Positions 1 to 8,789 of a stretch of DNA of 64,000 bases are shown here, in pieces. The position numbers were made by a program, and so were the translations under genes. The notes below the pieces were generated by a model that saw nothing but the letters and a program-made list of their open reading frames with translations, did not search any database and was not told where the DNA came from. Every line of letters starts with the position of its first letter. Position 1 is the first letter of the stretch. The stretch covers positions 310,001 through 374,000 of the forward strand of contig JADJVS010000012.1 in the NCBI GenBank assembly GCA_016710465.1, in the 5' to 3' direction. This DNA comes from Sulfuritalea sp. (GTDB lineage Bacteria > Pseudomonadota > Gammaproteobacteria > Burkholderiales > Rhodocyclaceae).

Positions 1-69
1 ACGTACGGCCTCGGGAGGATTCAATCGCTGCCGTACCTCGACAGAGCGGGGTGCGGCGTAGCGGCCGCC
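1..69. other. Short intergenic stretch at the window edge
   Basis: No reading frame or recognisable site was seen here. The region lies beyond the stop codon of the EF-G-like gene, so it is 3' flanking sequence of that gene. Confidence 0.4.
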
Positions 70-2121
70 TCACTCCTCCTCTTCCCTCGGCCGGAAGGCC
101 GCCGCCAGCTTCTGCTGGACCTGCGGCGGGACCTGGGCGTAGCGCGCGAACTCGATGCTGTAGGCACCCTGGCCACCTGTCATCGACTTCAGCCGCGAGG
201 CGTAATCCGCGATTTCGGCCAGCGGCACTTCGCCGGTGATCGAGGCCGTGTTGCCCGACCGCGGGTTGGTGCCGGTGATATGGCCGCGCCGGCTCGACAG
301 GTCGCCGGTGAGGTCGCCGATGGCGCCCTCGGGCGAGACGATCTCGATGCCGACGATGGGTTCCAGCACGATCGGGCCGGCGGCGCGGATGGCCTCGATG
401 GTGGCCTTGCGCCCGGCGGTGACGAAGGCGACTTCCTTGCCGTCCACCGCGTGGGTCTTGCCGTCATAGACGATGACACGCAGATCCTCGACCGGGAATC
501 CGGCGGTGACGCCGTCGGCCAGCGCCTGGCGCACGCCCTTCTCGACCGCGGGCATGAACACGCCGGGGATCACACCGCCCTTGACGTGGTCCACGAACTC
601 GAAGCCGGCGCCGCGCTCCAGGGGCTCGATCTTCAGATACACCTCGCCGAACTGGCCGGCCCCGCCGGACTGCTTCTTGTGCCGGCAATGTCCCTCCGCC
701 AGGCCGGTGATGGTTTCGCGGTAGGGAATCTGCGGCGGCCGGGTGTCGAGCTCCAGCTTGTACTGGCTGGCCATCTTTTCCAGCTTATGGCGCAGGTGCA
801 TTTCGCCCAGGCCGCGGATCACGGTCTCGTGGGTGGTCGGATGGCGCTCGACCTCGAAACAGGGGTCTTCCAGCTCCAGCTTGTGCAGGATGTCGAACAG
901 GCGCTGCTCGTCGCCCTTCTTTCTGGTTTCCACCGCCAGGCCCTGCATCGGCTTGGGAAACTCCAGCGGCTTCAAGTGGATGTGGTCCTCGTCGTGCGAG
1001 TCGTGAAGCACGCAGTCGAAGCCGATCTCCTCGACCTTGGCGATGGCGCCGATGTCGCCCGGCAACAGCTCGTCAACCTCGACGTAGTCCTTGCCCTGCA
1101 ACTGGTAGAGGTGGGCGACCTTGAAGGGCCTCTTGCCGTCGCCGACGAAGAGTTGGCCATCCTTCTTCATCGTGCCCTGATGCACGCGGAAGACGCCGAC
1201 CTTTCCCATGTAGGGATCGACGACGACCTTGAAGACGTGGGCGAGGACGTGCTTCGCGCCGTCCGGCACCGCCTGGAATGGCTCGGTGACGTCGCCCGGT
1301 TCTCCCCTGTAGAACGGCGGCGGATTGCCTTCGGCGGGATTGGGCGCCAGCGACGCCAGCACGTGCAGCAGTTCGCCGATGCCGGCACCGGTGCGCGCCG
1401 AGACGAACAGAATGGGCACCAGGTGGCCGGCGCGCAAGGCCCTCTCGAAGGGCGCGTGAAGGTCGGCCGCGCTCGGGTCCTGGCCGTCGTCGAGGTATTG
1501 CGCCAGCAGCGATTCGTCCTCTTCCACGAGCTGGTCGATCAGCTCGCGGTGGGCGTGGGCGACCGAATCGAAATCCGCGTCGCCGCTGTCGTGCTCCAGC
1601 ACCTCGACCACGTCCTTGCTGCCGTGGGCCGGCAGGTCGAGCAGCAGGCATTGCTTGCCGAAGGCCTCGCGGATGTCGGCGACAAGGCCGGGCAGATCGA
1701 CGTTGTCGGCGTCGATCTTGTTGATCACGATCATGCGCGCCAGGCCGCGCGCCTCGGCGGCGCGCATCATGCGCTCGGTGGCCAGCTCGATGCCGGTCTG
1801 GGCGTTGATCACCACGAGGGCGGTTTCCACGCCGGCCAGCGCGGCAACGGCCTGACCGGCGAAATCCGGGTAGCCCGGCGTATCGATCAGGTGCACATGC
1901 ACGCCCTCGGCGGCAAAGTTCACCAGCGCGGAATACAGCGAATGGCCGGCGCTCTTCTCCTGCGCGTCGAAGTCGCAGACCGTGCTGCCTTTTTCCACGG
2001 CCCCCTTGGCCGCGATCGCGCCGGCCTTGAACAACAATGCCTCGGCCAGCGTGGTCTTGCCGGCGCCGCCGTGGCCGACGAGGGCTACGGCGCGGATGGA
2101 TTCGGTACTGTACTTCGCCAT
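70..2121 (-). CDS. Elongation factor G-like translational GTPase
   Basis: This 683-residue protein has the full EF-G architecture. The N-terminal GTPase domain shows a P-loop (GHGGAGKTT, about residues 17-25), the G3 motif DTPGYPDF and the G4 motif NKID. EF-G domains II to V follow, including a SGGAGQFGEV segment typical of domain IV. Canonical bacterial EF-G begins its P-loop with AHIDAGKTT and is about 700 residues long. The altered P-loop and slightly shorter length match the EF-G-like/FusA2 branch, whose role is less well defined than ribosome translocation. No ribosomal protein genes lie nearby, so this is unlikely to be the str-operon fusA. The ATG start is followed directly by the conserved N-terminal strand. 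The family call is firm and the exact physiological role is open. Confidence 0.9.
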   Translation of the reverse strand: MAKYSTESIRAVALVGHGGAGKTTLAEALLFKAGAIAAKGAVEKGSTVCDFDAQEKSAGHSLYSALVNFAAEGVHVHLIDTPGYPDFAGQAVAALAGVETALVVINAQTGIELATERMMRAAEARGLARMIVINKIDADNVDLPGLVADIREAFGKQCLLLDLPAHGSKDVVEVLEHDSGDADFDSVAHAHRELIDQLVEEDESLLAQYLDDGQDPSAADLHAPFERALRAGHLVPILFVSARTGAGIGELLHVLASLAPNPAEGNPPPFYRGEPGDVTEPFQAVPDGAKHVLAHVFKVVVDPYMGKVGVFRVHQGTMKKDGQLFVGDGKRPFKVAHLYQLQGKDYVEVDELLPGDIGAIAKVEEIGFDCVLHDSHDEDHIHLKPLEFPKPMQGLAVETRKKGDEQRLFDILHKLELEDPCFEVERHPTTHETVIRGLGEMHLRHKLEKMASQYKLELDTRPPQIPYRETITGLAEGHCRHKKQSGGAGQFGEVYLKIEPLERGAGFEFVDHVKGGVIPGVFMPAVEKGVRQALADGVTAGFPVEDLRVIVYDGKTHAVDGKEVAFVTAGRKATIEAIRAAGPIVLEPIVGIEIVSPEGAIGDLTGDLSSRRGHITGTNPRSGNTASITGEVPLAEIADYASRLKSMTGGQGAYSIEFARYAQVPPQVQQKLAAAFRPREEEE

Positions 2122-2160
2122 GATGCGGAACTCCCTTTGCTTTTGGTATTACGTCGAATT

Positions 2161-2598
2161 CTAATCCTCCGGCCGCGGCCGGTCGCGCGACGGAATGCGC
2201 CACAGCCAGATCGCCGTCGACACCCCGATCACGGCAAGCATGGCCTGCAGCCACGGTTTTTCGGACAGGGTCCAGATCGAAACGCTGATGGTCAGGCTCA
2301 TCAGGCTGATAGCCAGCCATTTGACGCGCCACGGGATGCTGCGGTGTCGCCGCCATTCGGCAATCAGCGGGCCGAAGGTCGGGTTCCTCAGCAGCCAGTG
2401 GTAGAAGCGTTCCGAGGCACGCGCGTAACAGGCGGCGGCGACGAGGATGAAGGGCGTGGTCGGCAGGCCGGGCACGACGATGCCGATGATGCCGAGCAGC
2501 AGCGCGATGCTGCCGCAGACCAGCAGCACCATGCGCACCAGCAGCGAAGGATGCAGTTCGGCATCCGGAACGTGCCAGGGAGGCTCCTTTTCAGCCAC
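2161..2598 (-). CDS. DUF454 (YbaN-like) inner membrane protein
   Basis: This 145-residue protein has two hydrophobic hairpins. The first, about residues 22-60, carries the GIVGIVVPGLPTTPF-like signature of the DUF454/YbaN family (here GIIGIVVPGLPTTPF). The second lies at about residues 92-130. The segment between them is polar and probably cytoplasmic. The function of the family is unknown. Its start overlaps the end of the upstream radical SAM gene by 8 bp, so the two are probably co-transcribed and translationally coupled. Length and hydrophobic pattern agree with the family. Confidence 0.85.
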   Translation of the reverse strand: MAEKEPPWHVPDAELHPSLLVRMVLLVCGSIALLLGIIGIVVPGLPTTPFILVAAACYARASERFYHWLLRNPTFGPLIAEWRRHRSIPWRVKWLAISLMSLTISVSIWTLSEKPWLQAMLAVIGVSTAIWLWRIPSRDRPRPED

Positions 2599-4489
2599 GG
2601 CCGGTCAACGCCCGCGCGATGAACTGCCGTGCCACGGTGGTCTTCGGCACGCGCTCCCCGAACCACGAGCGCACATCCTGCTCCAGGCCGATGCCGTGCA
2701 TGTAGTTGTAGAGCGCCTTGTTCAGCGCCCGGCCCAGGGCGTCGTGGTCGACGCCGGCGGGATCGATGAAGCCGACATCGTTCCTGGCGAAGCGCCCGGC
2801 GGGCAATGGTTTCAGGCTCACGCCGTAGCGCTCGGGCTGCAGGCCCACCGGTGAATGCACGCTGCAGGTGAAGCGGTGGAAAAAGCCGGACTGGATGCAG
2901 CCGGCGGCGAACAACTGGCGCACGTATTCCAGGGCATCGACCGTGTCCTGCACCGTCTGCGTCGGGAAGCCGTACATCAGGTAGGCATGGACCAGGATGC
3001 CGGCCTCGGTGAAGGCATGCGTGACCCGCGCCACCTGGGCCACCGAAACGCCCTTCTGCATCAGCTTGAGCAGGCGGTCGGAGGCCACCTCCAGGCCGCC
3101 GGAGACGGCGATGCAGCCGCTGGCCGCCAGATCGGCGCAGAGATCCGGAGTGAAGGATTTTTCGAAGCGGATGTTGCCCCACCAGGAGATCGCCCGTCCA
3201 CGCTTGCGCAGTTCGTCGGCCACGGCCTTGAGCGCCTTCGGCGGCGCCGCTTCGTCGACGAAATGGAAACCCGTCTGCCCGGTTTCGGCGGCGATGGCCT
3301 CGATGCGATCGACCAGCGTGGTGGCGGCGGCCGCCTCGTAGCGCGCGATGTAATCCAGCGAGACATCGCAGAAGCTGCACTTCTTCCAGTAGCAGCCGTG
3401 GGCCACGGTGAGCTTGTTCCAGCGCGCATCGGACCACAGCCGATGCATGGGATTGAGCATGTCCAGCAGCGAGAGGTAGCGATCCAGCGGCAGGCCGTCC
3501 CAGGTCGGCGTGCCGGCCTCGGCGAAGGGCACTTCGGGCGCGGCGGCATTGATGAATTGCACCGCGCCATCGGCGCGCAGAAAGCAACGCACCAGTTGCT
3601 GGCGCGGACGTTCGCCGCGCAGGTGTTCCAGCAGCGCCAGCAGGGGGCGCTCGCCGTCGTCGAGCATGACGTGGTCGAAGAAATCGAAGACGCGCGGCTC
3701 GGCGAGTTCGCGCAACTCGGTGTTCACGAAGCCGCCGCCCAGCACGGTGACAATCTCCGGGTGGCGCGCCTTGATCGCCTGGGCGATGCGGAAGGCGCCA
3801 TAGACATTGCCCGGGAAGGGCGCGGAGAGCAGCACCACCTCCGGCGCATGGCGCGCCACGGCGGCCAGCGCGAGCTCGCGCAGCGTGGCGTCGATCAGGT
3901 TCTCCGGCGCCGCCAGCGCCTGCGCCAACGGCTCGAAGCTGGCCTGGCTCTGCGCCAGCGATTCGGCATAGCGCACGAACTCGAAGCGCGGGTCGACGGC
4001 TTCGCGCAGCACGTCGGCGATGTCGTCGAGGTAAAGCGTGGCGAAGTGGCGAGCGCGGTCGGTGACGCCCAGGGCGCCGAAGGCCCAGGCCAGCGGATCG
4101 CCGCCCTCCTCGTCGACATACACGTCGAGCGCGGCGAAACGCGAGCCCTCGGGCAGGAAGGCACGGCCGGCGATGCGGTGCGCAAGCGAAGGATCGCGCC
4201 CCTGGAGGAAGGCCACGGCAACATCGATGCTGGCCCGGTAGTCCTCGAAGCGGGCCAGGAAGGCGGCCACGCGCGGCGTGCGGTGCTTCACCGGGAGTAC
4301 TTCGGCGACCTCGCGAATCGCCTGCAGGCCCGGCGCCGAGAACAGGCGCAACACCAGCGCCAGCGCCAGGTCTTCCTGCACCGCGGCTATCCCGCGCGAA
4401 CGCAGGAAACCGGTCAGGTAGGCGGTGGACGGATAGGGCGTGTTGAGCTGCGTCATCGGCGGGATGAGCGAGAGCACGCGCGGCGTCAT
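2591..4489 (-). CDS. B12-binding domain radical SAM protein
   Basis: This protein is about 632 residues. The N-terminal region, to about residue 310, looks like a cobalamin-binding Rossmann domain. A radical SAM core follows, with the cluster motif CYWKKCSFC (CX4CX2C) near residue 365, the spacing seen in one branch of B12-type radical SAM enzymes. Downstream motifs include SGGLEVASDRLL and YLMYGFPTQT, typical of the SAM-binding barrel. The reaction and substrate cannot be told from sequence. I chose the ATG at 4489, nine bases after the stop of the upstream HMCES-like gene. A TTG 24 bp earlier is possible but would overlap that gene. Confidence 0.85.
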   Translation of the reverse strand: MTPRVLSLIPPMTQLNTPYPSTAYLTGFLRSRGIAAVQEDLALALVLRLFSAPGLQAIREVAEVLPVKHRTPRVAAFLARFEDYRASIDVAVAFLQGRDPSLAHRIAGRAFLPEGSRFAALDVYVDEEGGDPLAWAFGALGVTDRARHFATLYLDDIADVLREAVDPRFEFVRYAESLAQSQASFEPLAQALAAPENLIDATLRELALAAVARHAPEVVLLSAPFPGNVYGAFRIAQAIKARHPEIVTVLGGGFVNTELRELAEPRVFDFFDHVMLDDGERPLLALLEHLRGERPRQQLVRCFLRADGAVQFINAAAPEVPFAEAGTPTWDGLPLDRYLSLLDMLNPMHRLWSDARWNKLTVAHGCYWKKCSFCDVSLDYIARYEAAAATTLVDRIEAIAAETGQTGFHFVDEAAPPKALKAVADELRKRGRAISWWGNIRFEKSFTPDLCADLAASGCIAVSGGLEVASDRLLKLMQKGVSVAQVARVTHAFTEAGILVHAYLMYGFPTQTVQDTVDALEYVRQLFAAGCIQSGFFHRFTCSVHSPVGLQPERYGVSLKPLPAGRFARNDVGFIDPAGVDHDALGRALNKALYNYMHGIGLEQDVRSWFGERVPKTTVARQFIARALTGRG

Positions 4490-4499
4490 GATGGTTGAA

Positions 4500-5180
4500 T
4501 CAGGCGGGCTCAAGCAGTTCCTCGCCTTCGTTGCGTGCGTTGTTGACGCGCGTGCTCACGGCATGCGCCACCAAGGTCGCCGCCGGTGCCGGCAGCAGCC
4601 AGCGCTTGAGCGCGTCGACATCGCGCCAGGCCGGGTCGAGCCAGGCGTCGAACTGCCCGGGCGCCAGCAGCACCGGCATGCGGTCGTGGATGGGCGCCAT
4701 GAGCTCGTTGGGCGTGGTGGTGATGACGCAGGTGCTGACGATGTCTGCGCCTTGCGGCGACCTCCACGCCGCCAGCAGGCCGGCCATGGCGAGGAATTCG
4801 CCGTCGCCGGCCGGTCGGATGTACCAGGGCTGCTTGCGCGTCTTGCCGGCCTCGTCAACGGCCTGCCATTCGTAAAAGCCGCTGGCCGGGATCAGGCAGC
4901 GGTGGCGCTCGAAGCTGGACTTGAACGAGGGCTTCTCGGCAACGGTCTCGGCGCGCGCATTGTTGAGCTTGAGGCCGATCGCCGGATCTTTGGCCCAGTG
5001 CGGAATCAGGCCCCAGCGCACCGTCTGGCCGACACGGCCGAGCTCGGGTCGCTGGCGGATCACCAGCACCTCGCTTTGCGGCGCGATGTTGTAGCGCGCC
5101 TGCCATTCGGCACTTGCACGCAGGTCAAAGTAGTCCCTCAGGCGGGACTGGGGGCCGTGGAGCGCATAGCGTCCGCACAT
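4500..5180 (-). CDS. yedK: HMCES/YedK-type abasic-site DNA-protein crosslink protein (SRAP)
   Basis: This 226-residue protein starts MCGRYAL. Cys2, exposed after removal of Met1, is the residue that forms a thiazolidine link to abasic sites in single-stranded DNA. Other SRAP hallmarks are present: YNIAPQ (about residues 30-35), WGLIPHWAKD, NARAETV, the catalytic Glu in GFYEWQ and the His in IHDRMPVLL. The role of the family is to shield abasic sites during replication. Length matches the family. A perfect 9-bp inverted repeat lies 39 bp upstream of the start codon and may be its operator. The gene heads a run of three minus-strand genes. Confidence 0.93.
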   Translation of the reverse strand: MCGRYALHGPQSRLRDYFDLRASAEWQARYNIAPQSEVLVIRQRPELGRVGQTVRWGLIPHWAKDPAIGLKLNNARAETVAEKPSFKSSFERHRCLIPASGFYEWQAVDEAGKTRKQPWYIRPAGDGEFLAMAGLLAAWRSPQGADIVSTCVITTTPNELMAPIHDRMPVLLAPGQFDAWLDPAWRDVDALKRWLLPAPAATLVAHAVSTRVNNARNEGEELLEPA

Positions 5181-5218
5181 CGCTGTTCGAGCATCCGAGG
5201 AAATGGCTGGGGGTTGCC

Positions 5219-5246
5219 GACAATCATGCGGCGGCGAATGATTGTC
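5219..5246. promoter_or_regulatory. Inverted repeat upstream of the HMCES-like gene
   Basis: GACAATCAT and ATGATTGTC form perfect 9-bp arms separated by 10 bp of GC-rich spacer. The element lies 39 bp before the HMCES-like start codon. Size and position fit an operator for a dimeric repressor. It does not match the LexA consensus. No regulator can be named. Confidence 0.45.
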
Positions 5247-5374
5247 AACAGGCCCTAGCCTAACCCATCGCCCGTCGCGGCGCGGCGATGCGGATGAGAA
5301 ATGCCGAAAGTCATGGGCCGCAGGCCGTTGGCGCGGGCTTGCCGAGAGCGCCGTGCGGTGCCATGCAGCATTTT

Positions 5375-5404
5375 GCCAGGAGTCGGCGCCGGCGGCACGG
5401 CGAT
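5375..5404 (-). repeat. Dispersed GC-rich repeat, copy A
   Basis: Read on the minus strand this begins ATCGCCGTGCCGCC and ends GGCGCCGACTCCTGGC. It matches five other intergenic copies in the window (near 10009, 19277, 36620, 44841 and 47920) over about 26-30 bases. It lies between the divergent HMCES-like and metallo-hydrolase genes. Function is unknown. Confidence 0.6.
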
Positions 5405-5446
5405 CCGAATCGGCTATGCTGTTCGCCCGAATCTGGAGGTTGCAAA

Positions 5447-6340
5447 TTGGACGAAGTGCTTCGGTTTGGCGCGGTTTCCATCCACCTGGGCGAAAAATCG
5501 GGCAAGTACCCGGACGGGAACCAGGTCGTCGTCAATGGCGGCGGGCTGCGCGTCGCCTTCGATACGCCGCTATGCAGCAACCGGATCGGTAGCGACTTCG
5601 ACGACGTCGACCTGGTCATCCTCGGCCATGCGCACGAGGATCACATGGCGGGCTTGCACCGTGTGCCCAAGGCCCGCGTCGAGGTCCACGAAGCCGACCT
5701 GGACGCCGTCCGCTCCTGGGCCGGGCTTTGCGAACACTATGGCTATCCGCCCGATGTCCTGGCCGAAATGAAAACCCTGATCGAGCGCGACTTCCACTAT
5801 GTGCCGCGCCCCGACGCCACGGCCTACACCCACGGCCAACGCTGGGATCTCGGCGGCGGCGTGCGCATCCGCGCCCATCACCTGCCCGGCCACACCTCGG
5901 GCCACTGCGCGCTGGTCGTCGAAAGCGAAGGCGTCGCCTTCATCGGCGACATCGACCTGACCGGGTTCGGGCCTTACTACGGCGACGCCACGTCCAGCCT
6001 GGCCGATTTTCGCAAAAGCCTGATCGAGGTTGCCGAGCTCGACGCCCGCATCTGGGTCACCTCGCACCATCGCGCAGTGATTTCCGAGCGATCGAAGTTC
6101 CTTGCCGACCTGGCCGGGTTCGCCGGCAAGATCGATCAGCGCAATGAAAAGCTCGTCGGCTACCTGCGCGAGGGACCGCACAGCCTGGCCGAACTGGCGC
6201 GGCGGCGCCTGCTCTACCCACCGGGTTTCAGCCTGCCTTACGTGGAAAGCGCGGAGCTGAATTCCATCCGCATGCACCTCGACGAACTCATGGCCGACGG
6301 CATGGTGCGTCGCACCGACGACGGCTTTGAACTAGGCTGA
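5447..6340 (+). CDS. Metallo-beta-lactamase-fold hydrolase
   Basis: This protein is about 297 residues. The zinc-site motif HAHEDH (HxHxDH) lies near residue 60, HLPGHTSGH supplies the next ligand and GDIDLTGFGPYYGD the bridging Asp. The C-terminal 90 residues, LADLAGFAGKIDQRNEKL onward, resemble the helical tail seen in glyoxalase II-like and LACTB2-like proteins. The substrate is unknown. The open frame extends upstream to 5288, but I prefer the TTG at 5447, because GGAGG sits 7 bases before it and the upstream codons look like non-coding sequence holding repeat copy A. Confidence 0.8.
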   Translation: MDEVLRFGAVSIHLGEKSGKYPDGNQVVVNGGGLRVAFDTPLCSNRIGSDFDDVDLVILGHAHEDHMAGLHRVPKARVEVHEADLDAVRSWAGLCEHYGYPPDVLAEMKTLIERDFHYVPRPDATAYTHGQRWDLGGGVRIRAHHLPGHTSGHCALVVESEGVAFIGDIDLTGFGPYYGDATSSLADFRKSLIEVAELDARIWVTSHHRAVISERSKFLADLAGFAGKIDQRNEKLVGYLREGPHSLAELARRRLLYPPGFSLPYVESAELNSIRMHLDELMADGMVRRTDDGFELG

Positions 6341-6347
6341 GCCGCGA

Positions 6348-6369
6348 GGCCCGGCGTAAATGCCGGGCC
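6348..6369. terminator. Bidirectional hairpin between convergent genes
   Basis: GGCCCGGC and GCCGGGCC form a perfect 8-bp stem around a 6-base loop. It lies exactly between the stop codons of the metallo-hydrolase (+) and pobA (-). There is no T tract, so efficiency is uncertain. Confidence 0.5.
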
Positions 6370-6376
6370 GCCGGGC

Positions 6377-7549
6377 TCAGAACGGCAGGCCGACGTAGTT
6401 CTCGGCCAGCGAACCCTGCGCCGCTTCCGACGAGAACAGGTATTCGAGCTCGGTCTGCTGCAACCTCTGGTCGTAGGCGATGCTGTCGGGGAAGGTATGC
6501 AGCATCGACGTCATCCACCACGAGAAGCGCTGCGCCTTCCACACCCGCGCCAGCGCCTTGGCGGAATAGTTGTCGAGGCCGCTGTCGTCGCCCTTCTGGT
6601 AGTGGTCGAGCAGGGCGTGGTAAAGATAATAGATGTCCGAGGCGGCGCTGTTGAGGCCGCGCGCGCCGGTGGGCGGCACGATGTGCGCCGCGTCGCCGGC
6701 GAGGAACATGTTGCCGTAGCGCATCGGCTCGGCGACGAAGGAACGCAGCGGCGCGATCGACTTTTCGATCGAGGGCCCGGTGATCAGGCGTTCGGCCACT
6801 TCCACCGGCAGACGGCGCTTCAGCTCGGCCCAGAAGGCATCGTCGGACCAGTCCTCGACCTTGTCGGAAAGCGGCACCTGGATGTAATAGCGGCTGAGCA
6901 CCTGCGAACGCAGCGAGCAGAGCGCGAAGCCGCGCTCGTGGCGGACGTAGATCAGCTCGGGTGACACCGGCTTGGTGCGCGACAGCACGCCCAGCCAGCC
7001 GAAGGGGTAGACCTTCTCGTATTCGCGCAGCACGGTGGCGGGAATCGACTTGCGGCTGACGCCATGAAAGCCGTCGGCGCCGATGATGTAGTCGCAATCG
7101 ATGCGATGCTCGGCGCCGTCCTTGCGGTAAGTGACATGGGGCGTGGCGCTGGTCATGTCGTGCGGCTGCACGTCTTCGGCCTCGTGGATCACCACGCCCT
7201 TCATGCGCTCGCGGGCATCGTAGAGGTCGCGCGTCAGCTCGGTCTGGCCGTAGACGATGACCGAGTTGCCGCCGCTGTACTTGTGCAGGTCGACGTGGCT
7301 CTGGCGACCGCCGTGGGCGATGATGAAACCACGGTGGATCTCGCCCTCGCGGTCCATGCGTTCGCCGCACTGCGCCTCGCGCATCAGTTTGGCGAAGCCG
7401 TGCTCCAGCACGCCGGCGCGGATGCGGGAGAGCACGTAGTCCCGCGTCTGCCTTTCGAGCAGGATGTTGTCGATGCCCTTGAGGTGCAGGAGCTGGGAAA
7501 GCAGCAGGCCGGAGGGACCGCCGCCGATGATGGCAACTTGTGTGCGCAT
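6377..7549 (-). CDS. pobA: 4-hydroxybenzoate 3-monooxygenase
   Basis: This NADPH-dependent flavoprotein hydroxylates 4-hydroxybenzoate to protocatechuate. The protein is 390 residues, the usual PobA length. It has the FAD-binding GGGPSG near residue 9, the GADGFHG motif near residue 160 and the second FAD motif GDAAHIVPPTGARGLN near residue 285. PobA-type substrate-pocket sequence such as PFGWLGVL is present. It is the last gene of the long lig operon, 28 bp after the second ligB, so its product feeds protocatechuate straight into the enzymes encoded just before it. The operon box at 16698 probably controls it. Confidence 0.95.
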   Translation of the reverse strand: MRTQVAIIGGGPSGLLLSQLLHLKGIDNILLERQTRDYVLSRIRAGVLEHGFAKLMREAQCGERMDREGEIHRGFIIAHGGRQSHVDLHKYSGGNSVIVYGQTELTRDLYDARERMKGVVIHEAEDVQPHDMTSATPHVTYRKDGAEHRIDCDYIIGADGFHGVSRKSIPATVLREYEKVYPFGWLGVLSRTKPVSPELIYVRHERGFALCSLRSQVLSRYYIQVPLSDKVEDWSDDAFWAELKRRLPVEVAERLITGPSIEKSIAPLRSFVAEPMRYGNMFLAGDAAHIVPPTGARGLNSAASDIYYLYHALLDHYQKGDDSGLDNYSAKALARVWKAQRFSWWMTSMLHTFPDSIAYDQRLQQTELEYLFSSEAAQGSLAENYVGLPF

Positions 7550-7577
7550 GGCTTTCTCTCTGTTGGGGTCGGTGGGA

Positions 7578-8417
7578 TCAGGCGACTTGCATCGCCAGCA
7601 GGCCCGACGCGGTGTTGGAAATCGGGATGTGGTAATTGCCGTGCACCTTGGTCACGTCGCCGGACAGCGCGCCGCGACAGGTCAGCCAGTTGAGCAGCTC
7701 GACGCCCTGGGTGCCGGTGAGTTCGACCAGGTCGGGCACCGAGTAACGCGTCACCCACAGCGGATCGGTGACCAGCTTGTCCATGAACATCAGGTCGAAT
7801 TCCTTGTTGATGAAGCCGGCGCGCTGGCCTTCGAGCTGGTGCGAAAGGCCGCCGGTGCCGATCACCACGACGCGGGCATCCGAGTCCCAGGATTCGATGG
7901 CGCGACCGATGGCCTGGCCGAACTTGAAGCAGCGCGCCGCCGTCGGCAGCGGAAACTGCACGGTGTTGACGCAGACCGGCACGGTACGCACCGGGCAGGG
8001 GTGCTGGCCCGGCCAGAACAGTTCCAGCGGCAGCGTGAAAGCGTGGTCCACCAGCATTTCCTGGCAAGTCACGATGTCGAATTCATCCTCGACCAGGCTG
8101 TCGATCATGTGCCAGGACAAGTCCTGGTCACCGATGTAGGGCGGCAGCGTCGGGATGCCCCAGCCTTCGTCGGCATTGCGGTACTCGGGCGCGGCGCCGA
8201 CGGCGAAAGTCGGCATCTTGTCGAGGAAGAAGTTGAGCCCGTGGTCGTTGTAGATCAGCACCGCGACATCCGGCTTGACCCTGGCCAGCCAGTCGCGCAC
8301 CGGCGGGAAGCCGTCGAAGAAGGGCTTCCAGTACGCGTCCTGCTGCAAATTGTTGGCGATGGCGCGCCCGATGTAGGGCACGTGGGTCACATTGATACCG
8401 CCGACGATTTTGGCCAT
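7578..8417 (-). CDS. Second protocatechuate/gallate 4,5-dioxygenase beta subunit (LigB-like)
   Basis: This 279-residue extradiol dioxygenase is of the LigB superfamily. His12 (NVTH) and His59 (YNDHG) match the iron-binding histidines, the catalytic His is in GTGGLSHQ and the Glu ligand lies in QGVELLNWL. It is clearly diverged from the LigB encoded at 11069 in the same operon. Its N terminus (KIVGGINVTH) looks closer to gallate dioxygenase, which normally is a single beta-alpha chain. Its start codon overlaps the stop of the small alpha-like subunit (TAATG). Substrate could be protocatechuate, gallate or a methylated gallate; sequence alone does not decide. Confidence 0.82.
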   Translation of the reverse strand: MAKIVGGINVTHVPYIGRAIANNLQQDAYWKPFFDGFPPVRDWLARVKPDVAVLIYNDHGLNFFLDKMPTFAVGAAPEYRNADEGWGIPTLPPYIGDQDLSWHMIDSLVEDEFDIVTCQEMLVDHAFTLPLELFWPGQHPCPVRTVPVCVNTVQFPLPTAARCFKFGQAIGRAIESWDSDARVVVIGTGGLSHQLEGQRAGFINKEFDLMFMDKLVTDPLWVTRYSVPDLVELTGTQGVELLNWLTCRGALSGDVTKVHGNYHIPISNTASGLLAMQVA

Positions 8418-8773
8418 TATTTTCTCCCCGCGGCGACGAGCTTCGCCTTGAATTCATCCTTGGTGACGCCGGTCTGCTGGGCGCCGATGTCCTGCATGTC
8501 GAGGCCGTAGATGCCGCCGAGCTTGGCCAGGTAGTAGGCATTGCCGCCCGCGGCCAGCATGTCCAGCACCTGCAGGCTGAGCACCGCCTTCTTCTGCTGC
8601 TCGTTGAGGCCCCACTTGTCGCAATAGGCCGCGGGGTCGGCCTTGAACTCGGCCCGGCAGTCGGCCGAATTGAAGGAAAAGCACATCTTGTTCAGGGCAT
8701 AGCCCTTTCGCGCCATGTCCCCGTCGAACAACGTGGTGCCGGGTATCGCCCGTTTCTGCTTGCTGCCACTCAT
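8417..8773 (-). CDS. Second LigA-like dioxygenase alpha subunit
   Basis: This 118-residue protein belongs to the LigA (protocatechuate 4,5-dioxygenase alpha) family. It has IPGTTLFD, KGYALNKMCF, AEFKADPAAYCDKWGL and a GGNAYYLAKLGGIYGLDMQDIG block. In LigAB this subunit caps the active site of the beta subunit. It is shorter than LigA (about 140 residues) and lacks the GRSxxG tail present in the paralogue at 11937. It overlaps the next gene by one base, so the two form a heterodimer pair. Confidence 0.82.
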   Translation of the reverse strand: MSGSKQKRAIPGTTLFDGDMARKGYALNKMCFSFNSADCRAEFKADPAAYCDKWGLNEQQKKAVLSLQVLDMLAAGGNAYYLAKLGGIYGLDMQDIGAQQTGVTKDEFKAKLVAAGRK

Positions 8774-8789
8774 CGCCTGCCTCCTGTGA

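Noticed and set aside
1073..2356. 427-codon frame in another phase over the EF-G-like gene
   Set aside because: Arg/Gly-rich translation typical of a shifted GC-rich frame; it overlaps two real genes.
280..2622. 780-codon open frame on the plus strand
   Set aside because: It lies antisense to the EF-G-like gene, which has clear motifs. The translation has no domain and is an artefact of high GC codon bias.
2855..4498. 547-codon open frame antisense to the radical SAM gene
   Set aside because: No recognisable motif, and the opposite strand has a well-supported gene.
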